DNA of 64,000 nucleotides from Kocuria turfanensis (GCF_001580365.1 NZ_CP014480.1:1737008-1801007); one strand, 5' to 3'. Shown: positions 1-8,498, counted from the stretch's first letter. The notes: generated from the sequence alone by a model not told the origin. Made by a program: numbers and translations.

Positions 1-354
1 GCGCGCGGCGTGCTGGAGGGCGTGGCCGCCTCCTACGCGCGCGTGGCGGACCAGCTCGAGGACGTCGCCGGCGGCGTGGAGCACGTGGTGGCCTCGGGCA
101 GCGCGTCCCAGGACGTGCCAGGGCTGATGCAGATCCTCGCCGACACCCTCGGCAAGCCCGTGGCCCGGGCGGAGTTCAAGCGCGCGACGCTGCGCGGCAC
201 GGCCCTGCTCGCCCTCGAGACCCTGGCCCCGGACGTCGAGCGGGCCCGTCCGCCCTACGGCCCGGAGCGCGCGCCGGTGCCGGAGCGGGCCGAGCACTAC
301 GGCGCGGTCCGCGCCCGCTTCGAGGAGCTCTACGGCGCGGTCGTCGCCGCCTGA
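1..354 (+). CDS. FGGY-family sugar kinase, probably gluconokinase (C-terminal end)
   Basis: Only the last 117 codons are present; the reading frame is open to the left edge, so the real start lies outside. The residues VVASGSASQDVPGLMQILAD followed by RGTALLALE match the C-terminal lobe of FGGY kinases, where the glycine-rich stretch packs near ATP and the helix after it closes the domain. FGGY gluconokinases phosphorylate gluconate for the pentose phosphate pathway. The substrate cannot be read from this fragment, so gluconate is the most likely of several possibilities (xylulose, glycerol). It ends in TGA at 352-354. Confidence 0.75.
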   Translation, partial: ARGVLEGVAASYARVADQLEDVAGGVEHVVASGSASQDVPGLMQILADTLGKPVARAEFKRATLRGTALLALETLAPDVERARPPYGPERAPVPERAEHYGAVRARFEELYGAVVAA

Positions 355-596
355 CCCGGGTGCCGGGAGACCGGGCCCGGAGCCCGCGGGACGCCCCGGC
401 CGCATGCCGCGGCGGGACCCCGGGACGGGACGCGGGGACGGCACCCCGGGGCGCGGCACCACACACGGACACAATGGTGTACCTCTGTGAAAACCGTGGC
501 CCCGCAGGGAAGCGCCTTCCTACCGTGGGAGTGGGAGCGGGAGCCGGCCGCAGCCGCGGCACCGCCTCCTCCGCCCCGACGCACGGAAGGACGACG
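355..596. other. Intergenic region with a possible promoter
   Basis: This gap separates the kinase end from a small unknown gene. It is GC-rich, and I see no clean terminator hairpin or gene in it. A TACCGT hexamer at 521-526 resembles the -10 box seen before other genes here and could start transcription of the downstream gene with a leader of about 65 nt. Confidence 0.3.
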
Positions 597-914
597 ATGG
601 ACGACACCCTGGGCCGGGAACAGGCCGCCCGGCTGCACCAGGCGCTCGAGGACGCGCGCATCGGCGGTCGCCGGCTCTGGGTGCGCTACCTCGCCCTCGG
701 CGGGACCGCCGGGGAGCTCGAGGTCGAGGGCTACCGGCACGGGTGCCTGGACCTGCCGGTCCGGCAGCGCGATCTGCTGGCCTGGGCGGCCAACACGCTG
801 CTCGACCGCCGCTTCCACCCGCGCGTGCCCTCGAGCGGCGACCTCGCCGGCTCCGTGGGAGCCGGAGCCGGTCGGGAGCGGGGCGACCGGGCCGGCTCCG
901 CCGGCGCGGGCTGA
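597..914 (+). CDS. Hypothetical protein, small and charged
   Basis: A 105-residue protein that I do not recognise. The ATG at 597 follows the purine-rich stretch GGAAGGACGACG, a plausible ribosome binding site, which is why I prefer it to earlier in-frame codons. Residues 1-80 look folded (amphipathic helices, then two predicted strands around RLWVRYLAL and ELEVEGY). The last 25 residues are a Gly/Ala/Arg-rich, probably disordered tail. There is no signal peptide or membrane segment. It stands alone between the kinase and the alcohol dehydrogenase. No function is inferred. Confidence 0.55.
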   Translation: MDDTLGREQAARLHQALEDARIGGRRLWVRYLALGGTAGELEVEGYRHGCLDLPVRQRDLLAWAANTLLDRRFHPRVPSSGDLAGSVGAGAGRERGDRAGSAGAG

Positions 915-1012
915 GCACCCGGACCCTGTCCCGCGCAGGGGGTTGACCGCGCCCGGGGACGGTGGAACGCTGGCCTCCATCAACAGTGTGCTTACTGATC
1001 GAGGCGGGCCGG

Positions 1013-2161
1013 ATGCGAGCAATGGTGTACCGCGGACCCTACAAGGTGCGCGTGGAGGAACGGGACGTCCCCCGGATCGAGCATCCCAACGACGCGATCG
1101 TCCGGGTGACGACGGCGGCGATCTGCGGGTCGGACCTGCACCTCTACCACGGGATGATGCCGGACACCCGGGTGGGGATGACCTTCGGCCACGAGTTCGT
1201 CGGAGTGGTCCACGAGGTGGGCTCCTCGGTGGAGCGCCTCAAGCCCGGTGACCGGGTGATGGTGCCGTTCAACGTGTACTGCGGGTCCTGCTGGTACTGC
1301 GCCCGGGGCCTGTACTCCAACTGCCACAACGTGAACCCGAACGCCACCGCGGTGGGCGGGATCTACGGCTACTCCCACACGTGCGGGGGCTACGACGGCG
1401 GCCAGGCCGAGTTCGTGCGGGTGCCCTTCGCTGACGTGGGGCCCTCGATCATCCCGGACTGGATGGACGAGGAGGACGCGGTGCTGCTCACCGACGCCCT
1501 CGCCACCGGCTACTTCGGGGCCCAGCTGGGCGACATCGTGGAGGGCGACACCGTCGTCGTCCTCGGCGCCGGCCCGGTGGGGCTGTTCGCCGCGAAGTCG
1601 GCGTGGCTGATGGGCGCGGGCCGGGTGATCGTGATCGACCACCTGGAGTACCGGCTCGAGAAGGCCCGGGAGTTCGCCCACGCCGAGACGGTCAACTTCG
1701 CGGAGCACGACGACATCGTGGTGGAGATGAAGAGGACCACCGACCACCTGGGCGCCGACGTCGTGATCGACGCCGTGGGGGCCGAGGCGGACGGCAACTT
1801 CACCCAGCACGTGACCTCGGCCAAGCTCAAGCTGCAGGGCGGGTCCCCCATCGCGCTGAACTGGGCGATCGACTCCGTGCGCAAGGGCGGGACCGTCTCG
1901 GTGATGGGTGCGTACGGGCCGATGTTCAGCGCGGTGAAGTTCGGCGACGCACTCAACAAGGGGCTGACCCTGCGGATGAACCAGTGCCCCGTGAAGCGGC
2001 AGTGGCCGAGGCTGTTCGAGCACATCCGCAACGGCTACCTCAAGCCCAGCGACATCGTGACCCACCGGATCCCCCTGGAGCACATCGCCGAGGGGTACCA
2101 CATCTTCTCGGCCAAGCTGGACGGCTGCATCAAGCCGCTCATCGTGCCGGGCACCTCCTGA
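1013..2161 (+). CDS. Zinc-dependent alcohol dehydrogenase (formaldehyde dehydrogenase-like MDR)
   Basis: A 382-residue medium-chain dehydrogenase/reductase. The catalytic zinc site is visible as CGSDLHLYHG and GHEFVG; the structural zinc cysteines are in YCGSCWYCARGLYSNC; and the Rossmann fold starts at VVVLGAGPVGLFAAK. The insert around YGYSHTCGGYDGGQAEFVRVP and the long C-terminal half resemble glutathione-independent formaldehyde or threonine-type dehydrogenases, so the substrate is an alcohol or aldehyde hydrate that I cannot specify. The ATG at 1013 was chosen because the family N-terminus (MRAMVYRGPYKV) begins there; the ATG at 1022 is an alternative. The next gene starts 17 nt downstream, so the two are probably cotranscribed. 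Confidence 0.88.
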   Translation: MRAMVYRGPYKVRVEERDVPRIEHPNDAIVRVTTAAICGSDLHLYHGMMPDTRVGMTFGHEFVGVVHEVGSSVERLKPGDRVMVPFNVYCGSCWYCARGLYSNCHNVNPNATAVGGIYGYSHTCGGYDGGQAEFVRVPFADVGPSIIPDWMDEEDAVLLTDALATGYFGAQLGDIVEGDTVVVLGAGPVGLFAAKSAWLMGAGRVIVIDHLEYRLEKAREFAHAETVNFAEHDDIVVEMKRTTDHLGADVVIDAVGAEADGNFTQHVTSAKLKLQGGSPIALNWAIDSVRKGGTVSVMGAYGPMFSAVKFGDALNKGLTLRMNQCPVKRQWPRLFEHIRNGYLKPSDIVTHRIPLEHIAEGYHIFSAKLDGCIKPLIVPGTS

Positions 2162-2178
2162 GGAAGGGCACTGCGACC

Positions 2179-2760
2179 ATGACCTCCACCCCGTACACCG
2201 CCGGCGAGGCCCGGCGTCCCGTGGACCGCGCGGAGCTGCGGTCCCGCATCCCCGGCTGGGGCGCGGACCTGGACCCGGCCGACCGCCCCTCCGTGCCGAA
2301 GCTGCGCTACGACCCCGGCGCCACCGGGGCGCACTGGGAGGTCCCGGAGCCCCAGGAGGAGCGGTGGCCGCGGGAGCGGTCGATCGAGCACGCGCAGCTC
2401 ACCCCCGTCTTCGGCACCTCCTGCCCGCCCAAGGGCCTCTCCGGGGTGCTCCGCCGGCACGCCTACCGGAGGTACGGCGAGGGCCGGGCCGCGCACTGGC
2501 TGATCCTGCTGGCGGCCGACCGGGTCGACGCGTGGGAGAGCCACCTCGTCTCGTTCGCGAGCCTGCGCCCGGACAACCCGATCACCGAGACCGGGGTGCT
2601 CAGCGAGTTCTCCCGGCACGGCCTCTCGTCCCGGCGGGGCTCCACGCGCGCCGACCTCTCCCACACGTGGCTGGACCCGGTCGTCGTCGCCGGGCCGTGG
2701 GTCCTGGCGGGCGGCGCCGCCGTCGCCGCGGGACGGGCCCTGCTCCGGCGCCGGGGCTGA
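2179..2760 (+). CDS. Hypothetical tail-anchored protein
   Basis: A 193-residue protein I cannot assign to a named family. It begins 17 nt after the alcohol dehydrogenase, with GAGGAAGGG overlapping the upstream stop as ribosome binding site. The N-terminal 60 residues are proline-rich and polar. The middle contains a Cys-Pro-Pro-Lys segment (FGTSCPPKGLSG) and a HAYRRYGEGRAAHWLILLAADR helix region. The C-terminus ends in a hydrophobic span (VVVAGPWVLAGGAAVAAG) followed by LLRRR, which would suit a single C-terminal membrane anchor with a cytoplasmic basic end. Its pairing with the dehydrogenase suggests a shared context, but nothing more can be said. Confidence 0.6.
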   Translation: MTSTPYTAGEARRPVDRAELRSRIPGWGADLDPADRPSVPKLRYDPGATGAHWEVPEPQEERWPRERSIEHAQLTPVFGTSCPPKGLSGVLRRHAYRRYGEGRAAHWLILLAADRVDAWESHLVSFASLRPDNPITETGVLSEFSRHGLSSRRGSTRADLSHTWLDPVVVAGPWVLAGGAAVAAGRALLRRRG

Positions 2761-2781
2761 CCCGTCCGGTACGCGCCGCAC

Positions 2782-2796
2782 GCCCGCCGGGCGGGC
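2782..2796. terminator. Short bidirectional hairpin between convergent genes
   Basis: Arms GCCCGCC and GGCGGGC with a single central G lie between the plus-strand unknown gene (stop at 2760) and the minus-strand channel gene (stop at 2798). The position fits an intrinsic terminator serving both. There is no U-tract, which is common in high-GC actinobacteria. Confidence 0.45.
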
Positions 2797-2797
2797 T

Positions 2798-3826
2798 TCA
2801 GCGCGCGCAGGACCTGACGATGTCCTCCGCCGAGAGCCGGCGCCCGCCCACGTAGTACAGGACGGAGCCCGCCGGCAGCGGGGAGTTCCAGCCGGGGCTG
2901 ATCACCGCGCCGTCGAGCTGGACGGCGAGCAGGGTCGCGTCGAAGCCGCGGCCGATGCCGGTCTGGAGCTCCCCGACGACCGTCCCCGCGAGCGCGTCGG
3001 GCAGCCGGGTGCTGTAGGTGTTGCGGCCACCGTGGGTCATCAGGTCCGCGTACACGGCCGCGATGCCGGGGTCCTGGAGCTCTTCGGTGGCCATCCGCGG
3101 CGAGTGCCACTGCACGCACTGCACCGTGCGGTCGAGGTAGGAGAAGTTCCGGGCGCGGACCATGTCGCGCAGGGTCACCACGATGTGGGCGCTGCGGTTC
3201 AGGTGGGCCGCGGCCACGGTGAGCGTGAGCGCCTCGTTGTCGTCGCGGGCGTCGACGAGCACCCGGCCCGCGCGGTGGGTCCCGGCGCGGCGGAGCACGG
3301 TCTCCTCGGCGAGGTCGCCGCGGACGAAGCCGTGGTCGGGGTGGTCCGGCAGCGGGTTCTCCGCCACCTCGTCCCAGGCGCAGAGCGCGATCGGGAGGAC
3401 GCCGTCCGCGGTGAGCTCCTGGACGAGCCGCTCGGTGCGTCCGGGCGTGTACCCGAGGATCACGAGGTGGTCCGACAGGTCGAGGTCGAGCTGGCCCTTC
3501 ATGCGCTGTCCCTTCGCGTTCTCGATGGCCGTGGCGATCTTGGTGAAGAGGGTCGTCAGGGTGGCGATGCCCCCGATGATGACGTAGACGCCGACGAGGT
3601 GGCCGCCGAGGGTGGTCGGGAAGAAGTCGCCGTAGCCGACCGTGGACGCGGTGACCACGAACCATCACCAGTAGTTCTCGACCGCGGCGATCGGGTTCTC
3701 GGCCGGCTCCGCCCAGGCCATCAGCGGCCAGCTGGTGAGGAAGACCGTGACGACGATCAGCAGGGGCAGCCCCCAGGCCCGGGCGCTGCCCAGCCGGCGG
3801 ACCAGGCGGGCGAGGAAGAACGGCAC
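2798..3826 (-). pseudogene. Two-TM potassium channel with RCK (TrkA-N) domain, interrupted by in-frame TGA
   Basis: Read from GTG at 3826 (AGGAG ribosome binding site 9 nt upstream), the frame encodes one membrane helix at about residues 17-38, then ENYW, then TGA at 3667-3665 (codon 54). After it the same frame continues with WFVVTASTVGYGD, where TVGYGD (codons 62-67) is the K+ selectivity filter. A second helix (VGVYVIIGGIATLTTLF) and an RCK nucleotide-binding domain starting at DHLVILGYTPGRTERLV follow. Intact MthK-like channels have Trp-rich sequence just here, so TGA most likely replaces TGG by one base change. The rest of the frame is undamaged, suggesting a recent mutation, a sequencing error, or readthrough. 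Reinitiation after the stop would give a channel lacking its first helix. Confidence 0.8.
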
Positions 3827-3904
3827 GGGTGGATTCTCCTGTCTCGTCGCGGTCCTCGCACCGACCTTACGGGGGTCCGCGCCGGCCGGTGCCCCGACAC
3901 GAGC

Positions 3905-3962
3905 GACCACGTCCGGCGGGAGCGACCACGCGATCGCGTGGCGGCTCCCGCCGGACGTGGTC
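3905..3962. repeat. 58-bp near-perfect palindrome
   Basis: Arms of 29 nt match at 27 positions. The outer arm begins GACCACGTCCGGCGGGAGC and the centre is CCACGCGATCGCGTGG. It lies between the 3' end of the minus-strand thiolase gene (3979) and the channel gene start (3826). It could end the ketone-body operon transcript. A second element of the same length and design lies at 53488-53547, so this is probably a repeat family and not a chance terminator. Confidence 0.75.
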
Positions 3963-3978
3963 AGTGGGCGGAGCGGGG

Positions 3979-5169
3979 TCAGTCGCGGTAGAGCAGCAGC
4001 GCCTCGCCCTGGCCGCCGCCGCCGCAGAGGGAGACCGCGGCCCTGCCGGAGCCGCGGCGGGAGAGCTCGAGCGCCGCGTGCAGGGCCAGGCGCGCCCCGG
4101 AGGCGCCGATCGGGTGGCCGAGGGCCACGGCGCCGCCGTGGATGTTGGCCTTCTCCCACGGGTAGTCGAGGTCCCGCAGGGACTGGATCAGCACGGACGC
4201 GAACGCCTCGTTGATCTCGATGAAGTCGAGGTCCTGCACGGACCAGCCGGCCTTCTCGACGGCGGCCTCGATGGCCCGGGACGGCTGGGAGTGCAGGGAT
4301 GTGTCGGGCCCGGCGACCTGGCCCGGGGCGCCGACGACGGCGAGGTGCTCCAGCCCGTGGCGCTCGGCGTATCCCCGGCTGGTCAGCACCACGGCCGCCG
4401 CCCCGTCGGACAGCGGCGAGGAGTTGCCGGCGGTGATGGTGCCGTCCTTCGCGAACGCCGGTCGCAGGCCCCCCATGGACTCGGCCGTGGAGTCCGGCCG
4501 GATGCCCTGGTCGGCGTCGACCACGAGCGGGTCGCCCTTGCGCTGCGGGATCGTCACCGGGGCGATCTCCTCGCGGAAGATGCCGTCGGCGGTGGCGCGG
4601 GCCGCGCGCCGGTGGCTCTGGGCCGCGACCTCGTCCTGCTCCGCGCGGGAGATGGACCGCTCGCCGTTGCCGGACTCGGTGAGCGAGCCCATGGACACGC
4701 AGGCGGCGACGTCCACGAGACCGTCCTTGGCCACGGCGTCCTCGAGCCTGAGGTCGCCGTAGCTCTTGCCCTGCCGCACGCCCGCGGCGAGGTGCGGGGC
4801 GTTGGTCATGGACTCCTGGCCGCCGGCCACGACGATCTCGGCCTCGCCGGCCCGGATCATCCGGGCGGCGTTGGTGATGGCCACGAGCCCGGAGAGGCAC
4901 ACCTTGTTCACGGTCTCGGCGGGCACCCCGAGCGGGATGCCGGCGGTGACCGCCGCCTGGCGGGCGGGGTTCTGGCCGGCCCCGGCCTGCAGGACGTGGC
5001 CCATGATCACGTAGTCGACCTGGTCGGGGGTGAGGCCGGCGCGCTCGAGCGCGCACGTGATGGCGTGGGCGCCCAGCTCGGCGGCGGTGAGGGACGCCAG
5101 CTGCCCCAGGATCTTGCCCTGGGGCGTGCGGGCGCCGGACAGGATGACGACGTCGTCGGCGGTGTTCAT
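3979..5169 (-). CDS. Acetyl-CoA acetyltransferase (acetoacetyl-CoA thiolase)
   Basis: A 396-residue type II thiolase. The acylation cysteine is in NKVCLSGL, the catalytic histidine in [10 protein letters not shown], and the second cysteine in CGGGGQGEA. The central segment ([12 protein letters not shown]) is typical of biosynthetic/degradative acetoacetyl-CoA thiolases rather than of 3-oxoadipyl-CoA thiolase; the latter is a separate gene here (17447-18655). It starts at ATG 5169, overlapping the stop of the CoA-transferase B gene as ATGA, so translation is probably coupled. The role inferred from neighbours is splitting acetoacetyl-CoA into two acetyl-CoA at the end of ketone-body use. A beta-ketoadipate role is possible but less supported. 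Confidence 0.88.
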   Translation of the reverse strand: MNTADDVVILSGARTPQGKILGQLASLTAAELGAHAITCALERAGLTPDQVDYVIMGHVLQAGAGQNPARQAAVTAGIPLGVPAETVNKVCLSGLVAITNAARMIRAGEAEIVVAGGQESMTNAPHLAAGVRQGKSYGDLRLEDAVAKDGLVDVAACVSMGSLTESGNGERSISRAEQDEVAAQSHRRAARATADGIFREEIAPVTIPQRKGDPLVVDADQGIRPDSTAESMGGLRPAFAKDGTITAGNSSPLSDGAAAVVLTSRGYAERHGLEHLAVVGAPGQVAGPDTSLHSQPSRAIEAAVEKAGWSVQDLDFIEINEAFASVLIQSLRDLDYPWEKANIHGGAVALGHPIGASGARLALHAALELSRRGSGRAAVSLCGGGGQGEALLLYRD

Positions 5170-5888
5170 CGGTTCTCCTCGGCAGCACCTGGTGCGGTGG
5201 ACACGGTCTCGGTGGGTACGCTCTCGGTGGGGACGCTCTCGGGGGTGACGTCCTGCAGCTCGGTGCGGAAGGACGCCTCGGTCTTCGCGCGGACCTCGTC
5301 CTCGGTGACGCCGGGGGCGAGGCTGCGCAGCACGAGCCCGCCGTCCTCGACGTCGAAGACGCACAGGTCCGTGACGATGCGGTCGACCACGCCCACACCG
5401 GTGAGCGGGAGGTCGCACTCGGTCTTGATCTTGGCGGAGCCGTCCTTGGTCACGTGCTCGGTCAGCACGACGACGCGCGGGGTGCCGGCGACGAGGTCCA
5501 TGGCCCCGCCCATGCCCTTGACCATCTTGCCGGGGATCATCCAGTTGGCGAGGTCGCCCGAGCCGGAGACCTGCATGGCCCCGAGGATCGCGATCTTGAC
5601 GTGGCCGCCGCGGATCATCCCGAAGGACGTGGCGGAGTCGAAGATCGAGGCCCCGGGCAGCAGCGTGATGGTCTGCTTGCCGGCGTTGATGAGGTCCGGG
5701 TCCTCCTCCCCCTCGTAGGGGAACGGGCCCATGCCGAGCACGCCGTTCTCGGACTGCAGCACCACGTTCACGCCCTCGGGCAGGTTGTTGGCCACCAGGG
5801 TGGGGATGCCGATGCCGAGGTTGACGTAGTCGCCGTCGGAGAGCTCCACGGCGGCGATCGCCGCCATCTCGTCGCGGGTCCAGCTCAT
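5166..5888 (-). CDS. scoB: 3-oxoacid CoA-transferase, subunit B
   Basis: A 240-residue class I CoA-transferase beta subunit. [14 protein letters not shown] contains the SENG motif whose glutamate forms the enzyme-CoA thioester. [20 protein letters not shown] and the [13 protein letters not shown] region are characteristic of the succinyl-CoA:acetoacetate branch. With the A subunit it moves CoA from succinyl-CoA to acetoacetate. It overlaps subunit A upstream (ATGA at 5885-5888) and the thiolase downstream, so the three form one translationally coupled operon. The C-terminal 25 residues are unusual: a low-complexity tail with a repeated PTES/PTET pattern, encoded by short GC-rich DNA repeats. 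Homologues in the pca pathway (PcaJ) are similar, so 3-oxoadipate is an alternative substrate. Confidence 0.88.
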   Translation of the reverse strand: MSWTRDEMAAIAAVELSDGDYVNLGIGIPTLVANNLPEGVNVVLQSENGVLGMGPFPYEGEEDPDLINAGKQTITLLPGASIFDSATSFGMIRGGHVKIAILGAMQVSGSGDLANWMIPGKMVKGMGGAMDLVAGTPRVVVLTEHVTKDGSAKIKTECDLPLTGVGVVDRIVTDLCVFDVEDGGLVLRSLAPGVTEDEVRAKTEASFRTELQDVTPESVPTESVPTETVSTAPGAAEENR

Positions 5889-6628
5889 GCGTGGTCTCCG
5901 TTCTGCTGGGAGGGCTGCCCGGCCAGGGCGGGGCGGGGGCGGACGGTGCGCTGCTCGATGTCCTTGGGGGCGCCGCTGTACTGCACGACGTGCTGCACGT
6001 AGACGCCGGGGGTCACGATGTGGTCCGGGTGGATCTCGCCGACCGGCACGAGGCGCTCGACCTCGGCGACGGTGAGCTTCCCCGCGGTGGCGACGATCGG
6101 GTTGAAGTTGCGCGCGGTGTAGCGGTAGACGAGGTTCCCGTCGGTGTCACCGGTGTGGGCGTGCACCAGGGCGATGTCCGCGACGATGCCGCGCTCCTGC
6201 ACGTAGGTCTCGCCGTCGAACTCGGCGTGCGGCTTGCCCTCGGCCACGAGGGTGCCGACCCCGGTCTTCGTGTAGAAGGCCGGGATGCCCGCGCCGCCGG
6301 CCCGGAGCCGCTCGGCGAGCGTGCCCTGCGGGTTGAACTCGACCTCGAGCTCGCCGTCCAGGTACTGCTGGGCGAAGAGCTTGTTCTCGCCCACGTAGGA
6401 GGCGAGCACCTTCGTCACCTGGTGGTTCTCCAGCAGCACCCCGAGGCCCTTGCCGTCCACGCCCATGTTGTTGGAGACCACCGTGAGGCCGGTGACCCCG
6501 GAGTCGCGGACCGCCTCGATGAGGTCCCGCGGGATCCCGCTGAGCCCGAACCCGCCGACGGCGAGCGTCATGCCGTCCCGCAGGTGCTCCGCCAGCAGCT
6601 CGGCGGCGTTGTCGATGACCTTGGACAC
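5885..6628 (-). CDS. scoA: 3-oxoacid CoA-transferase, subunit A
   Basis: A 247-residue class I CoA-transferase alpha subunit. The CoA-binding glycine-rich motif is [16 protein letters not shown], and the conserved block [20 protein letters not shown] is the family hallmark. FYTKTGVGT and [10 protein letters not shown] further match acetoacetate-type (Sco/SCOT) enzymes. It is the first gene of the minus-strand operon scoA-scoB-thiolase and diverges from an IclR regulator across 143 bp. With 3-hydroxybutyrate dehydrogenase encoded 1 kb away, the operon most likely serves 3-hydroxybutyrate and acetoacetate catabolism. The C-terminus ([11 protein letters not shown]) is polar and probably flexible. 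Confidence 0.88.
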   Translation of the reverse strand: MSKVIDNAAELLAEHLRDGMTLAVGGFGLSGIPRDLIEAVRDSGVTGLTVVSNNMGVDGKGLGVLLENHQVTKVLASYVGENKLFAQQYLDGELEVEFNPQGTLAERLRAGGAGIPAFYTKTGVGTLVAEGKPHAEFDGETYVQERGIVADIALVHAHTGDTDGNLVYRYTARNFNPIVATAGKLTVAEVERLVPVGEIHPDHIVTPGVYVQHVVQYSGAPKDIEQRTVRPRPALAGQPSQQNGDHA

Positions 6629-6771
6629 CCTTGTCCCTTCCTGTCGGTGAACTGTGACCCAGGACTCAATCTAGGAACACCCCACATACCGGTCAACAGG
6701 TGCGCCGGGATTCCGCGGACGTTCCTCACCATCCGGCCACCAGGTCCCCGAATGTCCATATAGTGGAGTCC
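6629..6771. promoter_or_regulatory. Divergent promoter region, scoA / iclR
   Basis: This 143-bp region separates the CoA-transferase operon from the IclR gene and is more AT-rich than its surroundings. A TATAGT hexamer at 6759-6764 lies 7 nt before the IclR ATG, as expected for a leaderless transcript. It sits inside a short dyad TCCA-TATAG-TGGA (6755-6767), a candidate operator for IclR self-repression. I saw no second copy of the dyad nearby. Confidence 0.45.
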
Positions 6772-7551
6772 ATGACGGAGAAGGTCGGGGCCGGCTCGGG
6801 CACCCAGGTGGTCCACCGCGTCGCGCAGCTGCTGCGCGCCGTCGCGGGGCGGGAGCAGGGCAGCACCGTGGCGGAGCTCGCGGCGGCGACCGGGCTGACG
6901 CGCCCCACCGTGCACCGCCTCCTGACGGGACTGGCCGAGGAGGGGCTCGTGGACCGCCCCGCCGGCAGCACGGCGTGGCAGCTCGGCCCCGAGCTCTACG
7001 TGCTGGGCGCGGTCGCCGCCCACCGCTACCCGATCCGGGAGCTGGCCGGGCCGTCCCTGCGCCGGCTCGCCGAGGCCACGGGGGAGAGCGCGTTCCTCTC
7101 GGCGCGCCGCGGACCCGAGACGGTGTGCCTGGCCCGGGTCGAGGGGGCGTTCCCGATCCGCTCCCACGTGCTGTACGAGGGCCTGCGGCTTCCGCTGGGG
7201 GTGGCCTCGGCCGGCCTGGCGGTCCTGGCCCACCTGCCGGACGCGGAGGTGGAGCGGATCCTCGCCGCCACGGCCGAGGCCCGCGCCCAGTGGGGCCCGC
7301 TGCACACCCCCGAGCGGATCCGCGGGCTGCTGGAGGACGTGCGGCGGGAGGGCTTCGCGGTGAACCCGGGGCTGATCGTGGAGGGCAGCTGGGGCATGGC
7401 CGCGGCGGTCTTCGACACGACCGGCGCCCCCGTCTACGCGCTGAGCCTCACGGGGATCGAGCCCCGCTTCGCCGGGGAGCGCCGCGGGCTCCTGGGGCGG
7501 GCTCTGCTCACGGAGGCCCACCGGCTCTCCCGGGAGCTGGGCCACCGCTGA
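6772..7551 (+). CDS. IclR-family transcriptional regulator
   Basis: A 259-residue IclR protein. The N-terminal winged helix-turn-helix spans about residues 10-75 (STVAELAAATGLTRPTVHRL). The C-terminal effector domain includes VCLARVEGAFPIRSHV, LPLGVASAGLAVLA and the closing EGSWGMAAAVFD region. IclR proteins sense small acids and usually control the adjacent catabolic operon, here scoAB-thiolase and perhaps bdhA. The start ATG at 6772 fits a -10 box 7 nt upstream; an in-frame upstream ATG at 6700 would put the promoter inside the gene. It converges with the 3-hydroxybutyrate dehydrogenase gene. Confidence 0.85.
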   Translation: MTEKVGAGSGTQVVHRVAQLLRAVAGREQGSTVAELAAATGLTRPTVHRLLTGLAEEGLVDRPAGSTAWQLGPELYVLGAVAAHRYPIRELAGPSLRRLAEATGESAFLSARRGPETVCLARVEGAFPIRSHVLYEGLRLPLGVASAGLAVLAHLPDAEVERILAATAEARAQWGPLHTPERIRGLLEDVRREGFAVNPGLIVEGSWGMAAAVFDTTGAPVYALSLTGIEPRFAGERRGLLGRALLTEAHRLSRELGHR

Positions 7552-7570
7552 GCGGCCACCGGCCCGCTCA
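7549..7570. terminator. Hairpin shared by convergent stops
   Basis: TGAGCGG at 7549-7555 pairs with CCGCTCA at 7564-7570. The plus-strand IclR stop (TGA, 7549-7551) and the minus-strand dehydrogenase stop (7568-7570) are the outer ends of the two arms. It is a short but symmetrical candidate bidirectional terminator. Confidence 0.45.
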
Positions 7571-8323
7571 GCGCGCCGTCCAGCCGCCGTCCATCGTGTA
7601 GGACGCGCCGGTGACCATGGCGGCGTGCGGTCCGGCCAGCCACGCCACGAGGCTGCCGACGTCCTCGGGGTCCACGAGCTTCTTCACCGGCGTCTCGCCG
7701 AGCATGATCCGCTCCACGACCTCGGACTCGGGGATCCCGTGCACCTTGGCCTGGTCGGCGACCTGCTTCTCCACCAGCGGGGTGCGCACGTAGCCGGGGT
7801 TGACGCAGTTGCTGGTCACCCCGTGCGCCGCCCCCTCCAGGGCCACGGTCTTGGACAGCCCCTCGAGGCCGTGCTTGGCCGCGACGTAGGCGCTCTTGTA
7901 GGGGGAGGCCCGCAGCCCGTGCACGGAGGAGATGTTCACGACCCGTCCCCAGCCCCGCTCGTACATGTGCGGCAGGGCCGCGCGCACCAGCAGGAACGGG
8001 CTCTCGAGCATGAGCACGAGGATCCGGTGGAAGTCGGCGGGGTCGAAGTCCTGGATCGGGGCGACCTTCTGGATGCCGGCGTTGTTCACGAGCACGTCCA
8101 CCTCCAGGCTCAGCCCGGCCAGCGCCGCGGTGTCGAGCAGGTCGACGGCCCACGCCCGCCCGCCGAGCTCGTCGGCGACCCGCTGCGCGCCGGCCTCGTC
8201 GACGTCGGCCACCACCACGTGCGCCCCGGCGCCCGCCAGGGCGCGGGCCGCGGCCAGCCCGATGCCGCTCGCTCCACCGGTCACCAGCGCGGTGCGGCCC
8301 TCGAGGCCGTTGTCCTGGAACAT
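7568..8323 (-). CDS. bdhA: D-3-hydroxybutyrate dehydrogenase (SDR)
   Basis: A 251-residue short-chain dehydrogenase. The NAD motif is TGGASGIGLAAA near residue 15, NNAG follows at about 85, and the catalytic Ser/Tyr/Lys are in ISSVHGLRASPYKSAYVAAKHG. The long C-terminal part (TPLVEKQVADQAKVHGIPES and LGETPVKKLVDPEDV) is the signature of 3-hydroxybutyrate dehydrogenases, which interconvert D-3-hydroxybutyrate and acetoacetate. This fits the neighbouring scoAB-thiolase genes and completes a ketone-body or polyhydroxybutyrate-monomer route to acetyl-CoA. The ribosome binding site AAGGAAGGA precedes ATG 8323. It is transcribed away from the SAM riboswitch across a 175-bp gap. Confidence 0.9.
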   Translation of the reverse strand: MFQDNGLEGRTALVTGGASGIGLAAARALAGAGAHVVVADVDEAGAQRVADELGGRAWAVDLLDTAALAGLSLEVDVLVNNAGIQKVAPIQDFDPADFHRILVLMLESPFLLVRAALPHMYERGWGRVVNISSVHGLRASPYKSAYVAAKHGLEGLSKTVALEGAAHGVTSNCVNPGYVRTPLVEKQVADQAKVHGIPESEVVERIMLGETPVKKLVDPEDVGSLVAWLAGPHAAMVTGASYTMDGGWTAR

Positions 8324-8498
8324 GGGGATCCTTCCTTCCGTCGGCCGCGCCCACAGGGTCCGGGGCGCCGGTCACCGTCACGGTATGTGATCCGGAGCAC
8401 GACGGCGAGCAGGGGCCCGCGCGTCACACGGCGTCATGCCCGTCACGCGGCTCCCGAATGGCGCAACATCCGGGCCGTGGGATTGGATGGGGTCGTCA

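Noticed and set aside
3665..3667. TGA as a selenocysteine codon
   Set aside because: The position aligns with tryptophan in K+ channels, no SECIS-like hairpin is evident just after it, and the protein is not a redox enzyme.
3979..6628. pcaIJF (beta-ketoadipate) assignment of the CoA-transferase/thiolase operon
   Set aside because: The thiolase lacks PcaF-type signatures, which are found instead in the gene at 17447, and a 3-hydroxybutyrate dehydrogenase lies next door. Kept only as an alternative.
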